Shown here: positions 34,980 through 43,455 of the stretch, in pieces | Layout: every line of letters begins with the position of its first letter | How positions within the stretch are numbered: the first letter of the stretch is position 1 | Assembly (NCBI RefSeq): GCF_013179805.1 | Contig: NZ_SRRZ01000041.1 | Location: 1-52,212 of the forward strand | Source of the DNA: Microcoleus asticus IPMA8 | GTDB taxonomy: Bacteria > Cyanobacteriota > Cyanobacteriia > Cyanobacteriales > Microcoleaceae | Length of the DNA stretch: 52,212 nt | Direction of reading: 5' to 3' | Position numbers and translations under genes: made by a program | Notes under the pieces: generated by a model | The model's input: only the letters and a program-made list of their open reading frames with translations | Databases searched by the model: none | What the model was told of the DNA's origin: nothing

Positions 34980-36881
34980 ATGAACAATCCCATCTACCCC
35001 GGCATAACTCTCAACAATCACTACCGCATCGTCCGCGAATTGGGACACGGAGGCTTCGGGCGCACCTACCTCGCTGAAGACGCCCACCGATTTAACGAAC
35101 CCTGCGTTTTAAAAGAATTTGCGCCCCAAGTACACGGAAGTTACGCTTTACAAAAATCCGAGGAACTGTTCGAGCGGGAAGCAGGAGTGCTCTACAAGCT
35201 GCAACACAATCAAATCCCGCGCTTCCGCGAACTCTTCCGCGTCAGTATCAGCGATCGAGGCTACCTATTTCTCGTCCAAGACTACGTTCCCGGTCAAACT
35301 TACCGCTTCCTGCTGGACGCCCGCAAGCGTCAGGGTTTGCGGTTCATAGAGGCAGAAATCAATCAACTGCTGCTCCAGATTTTGCCCGTGCTCGAATACA
35401 TTCACTCTTTGGGAGTCATTCACCGCGACATCTCCCCGGACAACCTGATTCTGCGGAGTTCTGACGGGATGCCGGTGCTGATCGACTTCGGCGGAGTAAA
35501 ACAACTTGCCGCCACCGTAGAGTCTCTGTTCGCTGAGGCTAACGGCACTCCCGCCCCCGCGACTCGCATCGGCAAGCTCGGCTATGCTCCCGTCGAACAA
35601 ATGCAGATGGGAATCGTCTATCCCCAAAGCGATTTGTACGCTCTGGCGGCGACGGTTTTAGTGTTGCTGACGGGGAAGGAACCGCATCAGTTGCTCGACA
35701 GCCAGACGCTCAATTGGAACTGGCGGGCGGAATGTTCTCTGTCTCCGAATTTGTCCCTGGTGCTGGATAAAATGCTTGCTCAACAGCCGAGCCAGCGTTA
35801 CTCCTCGGCTCGCGAGGTAATGCTCGCTCTCTCCGGCAATCCGCCTTTACAGCCACCTTTGCCACCAGCCCAGGATTTTGGACCCACGCAGCCGCCGGAG
35901 CACTCGCCTATACCCGTGCCCGCCCCCGCGCCAAAGCTGCCGGGAACTCCGGTGCGAGGTGCTATTGGCAATCAACAAAAGATGCCTGCTTGGAAAATGG
36001 TTTTGTTCGTGGTGGCGGTGCTCTCAAGTATGGGGGGAGTTGGCTGGTTTGCGGGCAATTATTTGTTAAATCTGCAATCAAAAGTGCAGAAAATTCCCCA
36101 GAGTCAGAGCCCGAAGCAGCAGCAAGAAGATGCTTTGCAAGATCGCTTTGTAAAGCTCAAAATTGACGATCGATTCTATAGCGGTTACGTCAACCTTGTG
36201 GACGAGACTTTTTATGCCAAATACCCGGAATTGGGCGGACGGCTGTTAAAAGAAGGCGATGACGATCGCCAGTGGCGGGAAAGGTGGCAGAAAATCGGCG
36301 ACGAGTTGCTCGACAAGCTGGAAAATCTCAGCAGCGACGCTAGAGCGCGGCTGGGCAGTTACGACACCGCCGATATCGATCGCTGGAAAACTGAGGTTAA
36401 CAAGCTGAATTTGAGCAGTCGGGCTTTGTACGATTTGGCTGATGCCAAGTTCTTTTATTGGTTTCCACAACAGCCGCGCGATCGCAATATCATCGGTTTG
36501 CCGATCGGACAAATTTGGCAAGCAATTACCGCCGATGCCCTCGCATCTTTGCAAGCAGGAGCAACTGTCGAAAGCGTTGAATTTGACCGCCTATCGAACA
36601 GCAAAAGCCTCACAGGCAATCTCAAACCCGGAGAAGGGAAAGCTTACATTGCCCGGTTCGCTCAAAATCAAACTTTGCGCGTGAATTTGCAAGCACCGCG
36701 CAAATCTACTCTGCTGTCAATTTATACTCCGGGGCGGACAAAGGGCGCGCGAGCTTTGCTGCAAGATGCAGATGGGCTTAGTTGGTCTGGATTGCTCGAT
36801 GATGCTGGTTATTATGAATTCGTGGTCGTTTCTCAGGCATCCGAGCCGATCGCTTACGAGTTGAATCTGACGGCGGAATAA
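34980..36881 (+). CDS. Membrane Ser/Thr protein kinase with C-terminal sensor
   Basis: 633 aa Hanks-type kinase. The catalytic domain fills about residues 15-285: glycine loop LGHGGFGRTYLAED, Lys45 in VLKEFAP, catalytic HRDISPDN at about 147-154, and DFG in LIDFGGV. The APE-like segment is YAPVEQM. A Pro-rich linker (about 290-325) leads to one membrane helix at about 336-358 (MVLFVVAVLSSMGGVGWFAG). The outer part (about 380-633) has a helical region with repeated Tyr/Phe/Leu and ends in a beta-rich module (YIARFAQNQTLRVNLQAP; YYEFVVVSQA) like a pre-peptidase C-terminal or lectin-type fold. Layout resembles cyanobacterial SpkB/SpkF-type kinases. Ligand unknown. Confidence 0.9.
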   Translation: MNNPIYPGITLNNHYRIVRELGHGGFGRTYLAEDAHRFNEPCVLKEFAPQVHGSYALQKSEELFEREAGVLYKLQHNQIPRFRELFRVSISDRGYLFLVQDYVPGQTYRFLLDARKRQGLRFIEAEINQLLLQILPVLEYIHSLGVIHRDISPDNLILRSSDGMPVLIDFGGVKQLAATVESLFAEANGTPAPATRIGKLGYAPVEQMQMGIVYPQSDLYALAATVLVLLTGKEPHQLLDSQTLNWNWRAECSLSPNLSLVLDKMLAQQPSQRYSSAREVMLALSGNPPLQPPLPPAQDFGPTQPPEHSPIPVPAPAPKLPGTPVRGAIGNQQKMPAWKMVLFVVAVLSSMGGVGWFAGNYLLNLQSKVQKIPQSQSPKQQQEDALQDRFVKLKIDDRFYSGYVNLVDETFYAKYPELGGRLLKEGDDDRQWRERWQKIGDELLDKLENLSSDARARLGSYDTADIDRWKTEVNKLNLSSRALYDLADAKFFYWFPQQPRDRNIIGLPIGQIWQAITADALASLQAGATVESVEFDRLSNSKSLTGNLKPGEGKAYIARFAQNQTLRVNLQAPRKSTLLSIYTPGRTKGARALLQDADGLSWSGLLDDAGYYEFVVVSQASEPIAYELNLTAE

Positions 36882-36913
36882 CTGCTATTGACAATCCAGC
36901 AATTTAGTGACAA

Positions 36914-36987
36914 GCCCCCGGATTTATCCGTGGATCGAAAAAAAACCCCTAATCCTCATCACCAGCCCCCGGATTTATCACTGGGGT
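36914..36987. repeat. Direct repeat with CCCCGGATTTATC core, terminator-like
   Basis: Two copies of AGCCCCCGGATTTATC (about 36913 and 36964). The first contains the palindrome CGGAT-TT-ATCCG (36919-36930) and the second can pair CCCC with GGGG downstream. Runs of A follow the first copy. They sit after the kinase gene. Confidence 0.55.
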
Positions 36988-37010
36988 CGCTTTCTTCAAT
37001 TCTTTAATCC

Positions 37011-37037
37011 AAAATCTAAAATCTAAAATCTAAAATC
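37011..37037. repeat. Heptamer repeat AAAATCT
   Basis: Nearly four tandem copies of AAAATCT, about 75 bases before the next start codon. Confidence 0.85.
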
Positions 37038-37113
37038 GATTGACGCTCTCGATCGACCCAGGCAATAATAAGGTAATACCGATCGGGTAAGTTTTCCGGT
37101 TCAAACAAAGAAT

Positions 37114-37380
37114 ATGCTGAGATTCGCGATCGTAGCTTTAGTAACTTTAGGATTAGTATTGGTGACTGCACTAGGTTTACATCCAGCCAATGCGACAGTC
37201 AGCACTCCCGAATTTTATGCTTGGAACTTTGCCTCTGTAGGCAGTAGCGAGCTTGTTTGTAAAAAGACGGTGGTAGTTCCGCAAGACCTAATCATTCCGT
37301 CATCTATGCAGGCTGTCAGTATCACTTCTGCAATTGTAGATGAAAAATATTGCGCGAATTCCACTAAGCCTGTGAATTAA
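37114..37380 (+). CDS. Small exported hypothetical protein
   Basis: 88 aa. A strong signal peptide at 1-28 (LRFAIVALVTLGLVLVTALG, then PANA) leaves a mature protein of about 60 residues with two cysteines (ELVCKKTVVV and DEKYCANST), probably a disulfide. No family recognised. The gene lies between an AAAATCT repeat array and a MITE-like segment, without obvious operon partners. Confidence 0.6.
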   Translation: MLRFAIVALVTLGLVLVTALGLHPANATVSTPEFYAWNFASVGSSELVCKKTVVVPQDLIIPSSMQAVSITSAIVDEKYCANSTKPVN

Positions 37381-37391
37381 AACAGTGCATA

Positions 37392-37653
37392 ATATGATGT
37401 CCAGTTATACAACCATAATTAAGATCTCGGTCAGTCGATTGTAGATTTTAGATTTTAGATTTTAGATTTACTTCACAGATAAATCTGGGAGCTTAAACTA
37501 GGGTCTAAAATTTTGTTCTCTCCACGGCTGTTGCTGTTGGCAAGTATCCGTTTTTGGGGTCAGGAGGCAGCGTCCTGATTCATCCATCGAGAGGAAACCA
37601 AAGTCCTAATTACAAACACGGGCTAATTATGAACAATTAACCGGACATCATAT
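37392..37653. repeat. MITE-like segment with terminal inverted repeats
   Basis: ATATGATGTCCAGTTA at the left (37392-37407) and its complement with one mismatch at the right (37637-37653, TTAACCGGACATCATAT). 262 bases, non-coding, with an inverted AAAATCT array inside. The end sequence is shared with 40299-40437. Confidence 0.65.
37443..37470. repeat. Heptamer repeat AGATTTT
   Basis: Four tandem copies of AGATTTT, the complement of the AAAATCT arrays elsewhere in the window. Confidence 0.85.
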
Positions 37654-37965
37654 AAGTGATTGCCTGAGTGATTGCCGCTATCCGCGCAGTGACAGTGTTG
37701 GTGGCATTCTTTTATGAGAAACTACAGTTAGTTTATAAGAAAAGTTTATCAAACGAGTCGGGCGCAGCATTTTTATGCTATTGAAAGATATCGAACTATT
37801 CCCTATTTGGGCAGTTATTTTATTGTGACTTAAGAACCGAGGGAAAAAATTCAGCCATTTGGCTAATTATTTATTGGCTAATTGGCCGAATTACTAATTC
37901 GTTAGTTTGAGTATGCTAAAGTTAGTCAGGTTCAGATATATAGTGCCATCTGTTATCTAATTATC

Positions 37966-39309
37966 ATGCTCAAAATTTTGGTGATTGAAGACGACGAATT
38001 AATCCGGGAAACTCTTCTGCAACTCCTGGAATCTCACAGCTACCGGGTCATTGCGGCCGAAAACGGTCGAGCTGGGGTGCAGATGGCACTTTCGGAGATA
38101 CCTGATTTAATTTTGTGCGATGTCCAGATGCCGGAACTCGACGGTTATGACGTGTTGCGGACTCTGCGGCAAAACTCGCTAGCTGCAACAATTCCATTTA
38201 TTTTCCTCACGGCTCAAAGTGATAAAACCGATTTTCGTCGGGGGATGGATTTGGGGGCAGACGATTACCTGACAAAGCCGTTTACCAAGGCTGAATTGTT
38301 GGGAGCGATTGCTTCTCGCGTCTTGAAACGGCAAACAATTACTCAACCGCTGACAGTTGCGCTTCACCAAGCAGAAGCCAGACTTAAAGATTTAGTTAAC
38401 GACTCGACCAAGGTTACGACTCTATCTCCTGAAAAGTTTGCTCTCGAAGCTTTGCTGCGCCATGCTTTGGCACAAGGTGAGTTTCAGGTATACTATCAGC
38501 CCCAGGTGAATATTGCTACCGGCAAAGTTATCGGCGCCGAAGCTTTAGTGCGCTGGCAAAATCCCGATCGAGGTATAATTTCTCCCTGCGAATTTATTCC
38601 CTTAGCAGAAGAAACAGGTTTAATTATTCAGATTGGCGAGTGGGTACTGCTTTCAGCTTGCGCTCAAGCCGCTAGTTGGTTGGCGGCGGGGTTTTCGCCC
38701 TTTACAATATCAGTAAATTTGTCGGCTCGGCAGTTGTCAGACCCGGAACTCAAGGCGCGAATCGTGCAAATATTGGAAACTACAGGCTTGGAGCCTGCTA
38801 ATTTAGAATTAGAAATGACCGAAAGCGCTTTGGTAGAAAATGCGACAGTAGCAGGCGCTACTTTAAACCAACTTAAAGCTCTAGGAATTCGGATTGCTAT
38901 TGACGACTTCGGCACCGGTTACGCTACTTTAGGATATCTCAAGCAATTTGCTTTTGACAGTTTAAAGATCGATCGAATTTTCGTCCGTAATGCCAATGAA
39001 GATACTCAAAATGCTGCTATTACTACAGCAGTAATTTTACTGGGTCATAGTTTGAATATGACAGTAATTGCTGAGGGAGTAGAAACAGAAGCAGAACTAG
39101 ATTTTTTGAAACAACATCAGTGCGATATCATGCAGGGGTATCTGTTCAGCCGCCCCGAACCAGCAGCGATAATTGAAAGTATGTTGGTTGCCGACCCGGG
39201 TTTTTTCGCGCAGCCCCCAGCAGCACCTGCTCGCGTTGTCCCTTTTGTACCTGTGTCCGAACCAGAAAAATCTAAAAACCTTTCAATGTCGGGTCTAGGA
39301 ATAGTTTAA
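37966..39309 (+). CDS. Response regulator with EAL c-di-GMP phosphodiesterase domain
   Basis: 447 aa. The receiver domain fills about 1-122, with acidic pocket EDD (8-10), phosphoacceptor Asp52 in LILCDVQMPELDG, and Lys in DDYLTKPF. A linker leads to the EAL domain at about 160-415. The metal and catalytic residues look complete: GAEALVRW, VNLSARQL, LEMTES, IDDFGTGYATLGYL, LKIDRIFV, EGVETEAEL and QGYLF. It should therefore hydrolyse c-di-GMP under phosphorelay control. A second response regulator follows 310 bases later, and no histidine kinase is adjacent. The start ATG is preceded by AT-rich DNA with no evident binding site. Confidence 0.93.
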   Translation: MLKILVIEDDELIRETLLQLLESHSYRVIAAENGRAGVQMALSEIPDLILCDVQMPELDGYDVLRTLRQNSLAATIPFIFLTAQSDKTDFRRGMDLGADDYLTKPFTKAELLGAIASRVLKRQTITQPLTVALHQAEARLKDLVNDSTKVTTLSPEKFALEALLRHALAQGEFQVYYQPQVNIATGKVIGAEALVRWQNPDRGIISPCEFIPLAEETGLIIQIGEWVLLSACAQAASWLAAGFSPFTISVNLSARQLSDPELKARIVQILETTGLEPANLELEMTESALVENATVAGATLNQLKALGIRIAIDDFGTGYATLGYLKQFAFDSLKIDRIFVRNANEDTQNAAITTAVILLGHSLNMTVIAEGVETEAELDFLKQHQCDIMQGYLFSRPEPAAIIESMLVADPGFFAQPPAAPARVVPFVPVSEPEKSKNLSMSGLGIV

Positions 39310-39622
39310 GTATCACCAAGATTTCTGTATAATACAAAAAAATTCTTTTTTTTACCTTGTATTTTATGCATAAAAGTTGACGTTCTATCATAAAAAGTTG
39401 TAGCTTTTTTGGAGAGATGAATTCAAGAAGGAAATTTTAGCCCAACATTCCTTAACTTCTTCCCATTTTATGCGATCGCGCCCGTAATTCGACTATTGGA
39501 GCAATTGTGGCGTTTTGAAATCGCGAGCTTTTATCAAGTTCCAGCAGGTAAACTAATTGAAGTTCCTACTTTGGGAGCCACAGTTTCAAGAACTGTCCAA
39601 CTGGATTTGGTGCAAGCCTTTC
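39310..39622. other. Spacer between two response regulator genes
   Basis: AT-rich at first (runs of A and T near 39338-39353), with no supported gene. The frame of the next regulator is open back to 39557, but those codons do not look like receiver sequence. Confidence 0.4.
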
Positions 39623-40288
39623 ATGGAAAGAATATTAGTAGTTGACGACGAAGCAGACTGTCAAATAGTCTTAGCAATGTACCTCGAAAGCCAGGGATAC
39701 CGGGTTGAATGCGCTAATTCCGGGCTTGAGGCGCTCTCGATTTTTGAGAATGCCCCCCCAGATTTGGTAATTTCAGATGTCATGATGCCGGAAATGGACG
39801 GGTTTGAGTTTTGCCGCCGCTTGCGAACTACACGTTTGGGAAAGTTGGTGCCGTTTATATTTTTGTCAGGTCAAGGCGAGATTGAGTCAAAAGTTGAAGG
39901 TCACTCGATCGGCGCTGACGATTATCTGGTAAAACCTTTTCATTCTGAAGAAATCTTAGCTAAGGTGAAGGCGCAGTTAGAGCGCTCTCACCGCATTCAC
40001 GCCGAGATTGTGCGACTCCTTCAAACTTCTAGCGCTAGGGCGGTGGAGCCAAAAGTTGTAGCAGTATTGCCAGCACCTGCACCTTTGCCTTTAACACCAG
40101 CCGAGGAAAGAGTTTTTTGGGAAGTTATTCAGGGTTATACTAACAAACAAATTAGCGATCGGCTGTTTATTAGCCCCCGGACTGTGCAAGCTCATTTAGG
40201 CAGCATTTTCAGCAAATTACAGCTAGAAAATCGGGCTCAGCTTGTGAGATTTGCCCTAGAAAACGGATACAAACCACCCCAAACTTAG
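39623..40288 (+). CDS. LuxR-type response regulator (REC-HTH)
   Basis: 221 aa from the ATG at 39623, where the receiver domain begins (MERILVVDDE). The open frame reaches back to a TTG at 39557, but the added residues are not receiver-like. REC: VVDDEAD, Asp52 in LVISDVMMPEMDGFE, Lys in DYLVKPF. A Pro/Ala linker with VLPAPAPLPLTPAEE precedes a LuxR/NarL HTH at about 160-215 (IQGYTNKQISDRLFISPRTV then QAHLGSIFSKL). It likely binds DNA when phosphorylated. Together with the preceding REC-EAL protein it may answer the same kinase. Confidence 0.92.
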   Translation: MERILVVDDEADCQIVLAMYLESQGYRVECANSGLEALSIFENAPPDLVISDVMMPEMDGFEFCRRLRTTRLGKLVPFIFLSGQGEIESKVEGHSIGADDYLVKPFHSEEILAKVKAQLERSHRIHAEIVRLLQTSSARAVEPKVVAVLPAPAPLPLTPAEERVFWEVIQGYTNKQISDRLFISPRTVQAHLGSIFSKLQLENRAQLVRFALENGYKPPQT

Positions 40289-40298
40289 CTCAGCTCTG

Positions 40299-40437
40299 AT
40301 ATCATGTCCGGTAAATTACTTACGGTATGTCCCAAGAGAACGGAACGAAGTGAAGTGAAGCAATCCCAGGGGCTTAAGATTGCTTGCCTCTGCTGTCGTA
40401 AACTTTGCAATGACTAGCATTTAGGCGGACATGATAT
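40299..40437. repeat. MITE-like segment, second copy of the terminal repeat
   Basis: Perfect 12-base terminal inverted repeats ATATCATGTCCG (40299-40310) and CGGACATGATAT (40426-40437) around 115 bases of non-coding DNA. The ends match those of the 262-base segment at 37392-37653, while the interior differs. Confidence 0.65.
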
Positions 40438-40514
40438 AAACCTAGGGCGCGGCAGCCAGTCAAAAACTCCCGTAGCTGCCACATTAATCGCGGCTGACGC
40501 ACTCAGCGGGCCGA

Positions 40515-41237
40515 TTATTCCAAATTCAAAACACAATAAGGAAAATTAGTTATCACGCAAACCCCCGGTCCCAAATTCGTACCCCGCAAGTTGGCACGTT
40601 CCAAATCAGCCTGGCGCACATTATTAGCCGCATCGATATTTGTACCGCTCAATTGAGCCCTCGGAAGCCGAGTATTTGACAAAATAGCATTCTGCAAATT
40701 AGTATCGCGCACATCCGCGAAAGACATATCCGCTCCGCTTAAATTTGCACGGTTTAAATTCACTCTAAACAGCAGCGATCGCCTCAAATCGGCATTCGAT
40801 AAATTAGCTTGTAACAGATAAGCTTCACCCAGATTCGCATTAAAAAGTTTAGCACCGCGCAAATCAGCACTCGTCAGATTCGCTCGCCCCAAAAAAGCAT
40901 TAGACAAATCCGCATTTCGCAGATTAGCACCATTCAATTCAGCACCGTACATCTCGGCGTTGATTAAATTAGCATTAGACAAATTAGCATCACTTAAATC
41001 CGCTTCTAACAAATTAGCTTCATAGAGATTTGCTCCGCTTAAATCGGCTCCTCTTAAATTAGCTCTGTACAAGCTAGCCTTGAATAAATCAGCATTTCTC
41101 AAGTCACAGCCTTCGCATTCATTACTTTCCAGCAATTGCCTGACATGATCTGGATTTTGAGCTTTAACGGGAGCTGCAAGCCAAAACAAAGCTAAACTTG
41201 CCGTTACAGTTGCCAAGATTTTAAGTTTCACAAACAA
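40515..41237 (-). CDS. Exported pentapeptide-repeat protein
   Basis: 240 aa. A signal peptide at 1-26 (LKILATVTASLALFWLAAP, then VKAQ) sends it to the periplasm or thylakoid lumen. Residues about 44-228 consist of around 35 A(D/N)LXX pentapeptides (for example LRGADLSGANLYEANLLEAD), forming a right-handed quadrilateral beta-helix. Two cysteines (ECEGCDL) sit before the repeat and two (VCVITNFPYC) after it. Such proteins are numerous in cyanobacteria and mostly of unknown function. It is monocistronic. Confidence 0.88.
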   Translation of the reverse strand: MFVKLKILATVTASLALFWLAAPVKAQNPDHVRQLLESNECEGCDLRNADLFKASLYRANLRGADLSGANLYEANLLEADLSDANLSNANLINAEMYGAELNGANLRNADLSNAFLGRANLTSADLRGAKLFNANLGEAYLLQANLSNADLRRSLLFRVNLNRANLSGADMSFADVRDTNLQNAILSNTRLPRAQLSGTNIDAANNVRQADLERANLRGTNLGPGVCVITNFPYCVLNLE

Positions 41238-41422
41238 ACCTCACTGCTACTTCGGATTAATTATACTAGCAAACTGTAGAATTTAAACCCATGTGCTTCT
41301 CTCTTTTCTTTTGCTCTGCGTTCTCTGCGCCCTCTGCGGTAAATCCTCAAAAGACTGATTCGCAGCCAAGGATTTAGACCTGCTTGCAGCAAGGCGGGCT
41401 TTGCCCGCCCTACTTAACTTAA

Positions 41423-42622
41423 TTAAGCCTCATCTAAAGCAGCAACACCAGGCAATTCCTTACCTTCGAGCAGTTCCAAACTAGCACCGCCACCAGTGGA
41501 AATGTGGCTCATTTGTTCGCCTAAATTCAACTGTTCCACAGCCGCCACCGAGTCACCACCACCAATAATTGTGGTAGTACCAGTTTTAGTAAGTCCAGCC
41601 AAAGAATGAGCAATACCTTCAGTTCCAGCAGCAAACTTCTCCATCTCAAACACGCCCATCGGCCCGTTCCAGATTACCGTTTTGCAATCGGCCAAAGCAT
41701 CTTGGAAAGTTTTTACTGAATCCGGGCCGATATCCAAACCCATCCAACCTTCCGGGATGCTTTCTACAGGAACAGTTTGAGTGTTAGCCGCCGCATCAAA
41801 CTTATCAGCAACTACCACATCAGTAGGTAACAGAAAAGTAACTCCCCGTTCCTTCGCCTTCTCTTCCAAAGACTTAGCCAATTCCAGCTTGTCATCTTCC
41901 ACCAAAGACTTGCCAACGTTCAAGCCGCGAGCTTTGTAGAACGTGAAAACCATGCCACCGCCCAACAGCAGTTTGTCGCACTTTTCCAGCAGTTTTTCAA
42001 TGACTCCAATCTTGCTAGAAACCTTAGAACCGCCGATAATAGCAGCCAAAGGACGCTGGGGATTGTCGATCGCACTGCCGAGATATTGCAGTTCCTTCTC
42101 CATCAAAAACCCAGCCACAGAAGGACTCAGATACTTAGTAACGCCCTCAGTAGAAGCGTGAGCCCGGTGAGCCGTACCAAAAGCATCATTGACATACAAA
42201 TCAGCCACAGAAGCTAACTTCTTAGCAAATTCTGGGTCGTTTGCCTCCTCCTCTGGGTAGAAGCGCACATTTTCTAGCAAAAGCACATCGCCATCTTGCA
42301 TCGCCTCGACTGTAGCAGCGACTTCATCGCCGATGCAGTCGTCAGTCTTTTTGACCTCTTTGCCCAACAATTCCGACAGCCGCTTAGCAACCGGCGTCAA
42401 GCGCAACTTCTCCGTCACACCCTTGGGACGCCCGAAGTGGCTGCACAAAATGACCTTAGCACCCTTGGACGCTAAATCTTGAATTGTCGGCAGAGCAGCC
42501 CGGATGCGAGTATCATCGGTGATATTGCCGTTGTCGAGCGGCACGTTAAAGTCCGCCCGCACCAATACCCGTTTGCCCGATAAGTCCGATGCCGATAAAT
42601 TTGCTACAGTTTTTTTGGTCAC
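41423..42622 (-). CDS. pgk: Phosphoglycerate kinase
   Basis: Transfers phosphate between 1,3-bisphosphoglycerate and ADP in glycolysis and, in reverse, in the Calvin cycle; 399 aa, normal length. The N-terminal substrate motif is VLVRADFNVPLDNGNITDD. Basic-patch residues are seen in LCSHFGRPKG and GTAHRAHAST, then GFLMEKELQYL. The nucleotide domain has KVSSKIGVIEKLL, WNGPMGVFEMEKFAAGT and the GGGDSVAAVEQL loop. It starts with AGGAGG-like DNA upstream on its strand (TTAGGAGGTT, 8 bases before the ATG), a strong binding site. It is divergent from the universal stress protein gene. Confidence 0.97.
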   Translation of the reverse strand: MTKKTVANLSASDLSGKRVLVRADFNVPLDNGNITDDTRIRAALPTIQDLASKGAKVILCSHFGRPKGVTEKLRLTPVAKRLSELLGKEVKKTDDCIGDEVAATVEAMQDGDVLLLENVRFYPEEEANDPEFAKKLASVADLYVNDAFGTAHRAHASTEGVTKYLSPSVAGFLMEKELQYLGSAIDNPQRPLAAIIGGSKVSSKIGVIEKLLEKCDKLLLGGGMVFTFYKARGLNVGKSLVEDDKLELAKSLEEKAKERGVTFLLPTDVVVADKFDAAANTQTVPVESIPEGWMGLDIGPDSVKTFQDALADCKTVIWNGPMGVFEMEKFAAGTEGIAHSLAGLTKTGTTTIIGGGDSVAAVEQLNLGEQMSHISTGGGASLELLEGKELPGVAALDEA

Positions 42623-42806
42623 AGGATTAACCTCCTAATATGTGTGTTTTTGTCTAATTCCGTTGAAATGGCGGCACTTGTCACTTGCACTTGGGGCCTC
42701 GGACGCATTCAACCGCGTCCGTACAAAAAACGGAAGATGAAACAAACGGCACTGATTGGCTCAACGTAAACATTTTATCGGAGTCCGCGTCCGGGAGATG
42801 CGCACT

Positions 42807-43220
42807 ATGTTCAAGACTGTCTTATTTCCTGTCGATCAAAGCCGAGAAGCCCGCGAAGCCGCGGAAAAGGTTGTCAATATTGTGAAAACCTACACTTCTC
42901 GTTTAGTTATTCTTTCGGTAGTCGAACCCCCAGCCGAGGAGGGTGCCACCCCACCGTCAGAGGTGATGAGTTCCCCGGAAGCAGTCGCCAAACTGCTGTC
43001 TGAGGCCCAATTGATGTTTTCCCAGCAGGGAATCGAAGCTGAAATCATTGAGCGAGAAGGCAAACCGGCTTTCACGATTTGTGATGTGGCTGACGAAATT
43101 GGGGCCGATTTGATTGTGATGGGCTGTCGGGGGATGGGTTTAACCGATGATGGGGCGTCTGACAGCGTTACCAATCGAGTGATCAATCTGTCTCCTTGTG
43201 CAGTTTTGATAGTGCCTTAA
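42807..43220 (+). CDS. Universal stress protein (UspA family)
   Basis: 137 aa from the ATG at 42807, where the fold begins (MFKTVLFPVDQSREARE). The frame is open to 42756, but the extra residues are not family-like, and GGGAG lies about 11 bases before 42807. The ATP-binding motif is GCRGMGLTDDGASDSVTNRV, close to the G2xG9xG(S/T) consensus; the last part is slightly altered (no GSVT but DSVT). The end LSPCAVLIVP is typical. Conditional function unknown. Confidence 0.88.
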   Translation: MFKTVLFPVDQSREAREAAEKVVNIVKTYTSRLVILSVVEPPAEEGATPPSEVMSSPEAVAKLLSEAQLMFSQQGIEAEIIEREGKPAFTICDVADEIGADLIVMGCRGMGLTDDGASDSVTNRVINLSPCAVLIVP

Positions 43221-43268
43221 GGAAGGAAGGAAGGAAGAAGGAAGAAGGAAGAAGGAAGAAGGAAGAAA
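43219..43268. repeat. Heptamer repeat GGAAGAA
   Basis: About six tandem GGAAGAA units and shorter GGAA steps, starting at the stop codon of the stress-protein gene. The complement lies at 43410-43452, so the two arrays form a long imperfect inverted pair. Confidence 0.9.
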
Positions 43269-43409
43269 GAAAACTCTTTCTTATTACTTATTTCCAGTAG
43301 TGTAAGTTAGATGCCCAACAGCTTACTTCTGCCATTTTCCTGATTCCCTCCTTCCTTCGTGCCCTTAAATCCGTTACACTCATCCGTTCCCTGATGATTT
43401 CTTGATTCT

Positions 43410-43452
43410 TCCCTCTTCCTTCTTCCTTCTTCCTTCTTCCTTCTTCCTTCCT
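43410..43452. repeat. Heptamer repeat TTCTTCC
   Basis: Five to six tandem TTCTTCC units ending a few bases before the ATG of the GTPase gene. Complementary to the array at 43219-43268. Confidence 0.9.
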
Positions 43453-43455
43453 ATT

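Larger units (their letters stand above)
37381..37965. other. Intergenic region with MITE-like segment
   Basis: The first 270 bases are the terminal-inverted-repeat segment at 37392-37653. The rest, up to the REC-EAL gene, is AT-rich with no supported gene; it includes AATTATTTATTGGCTAATTG-type low-complexity DNA and presumably the promoter of the regulator. Confidence 0.5.
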
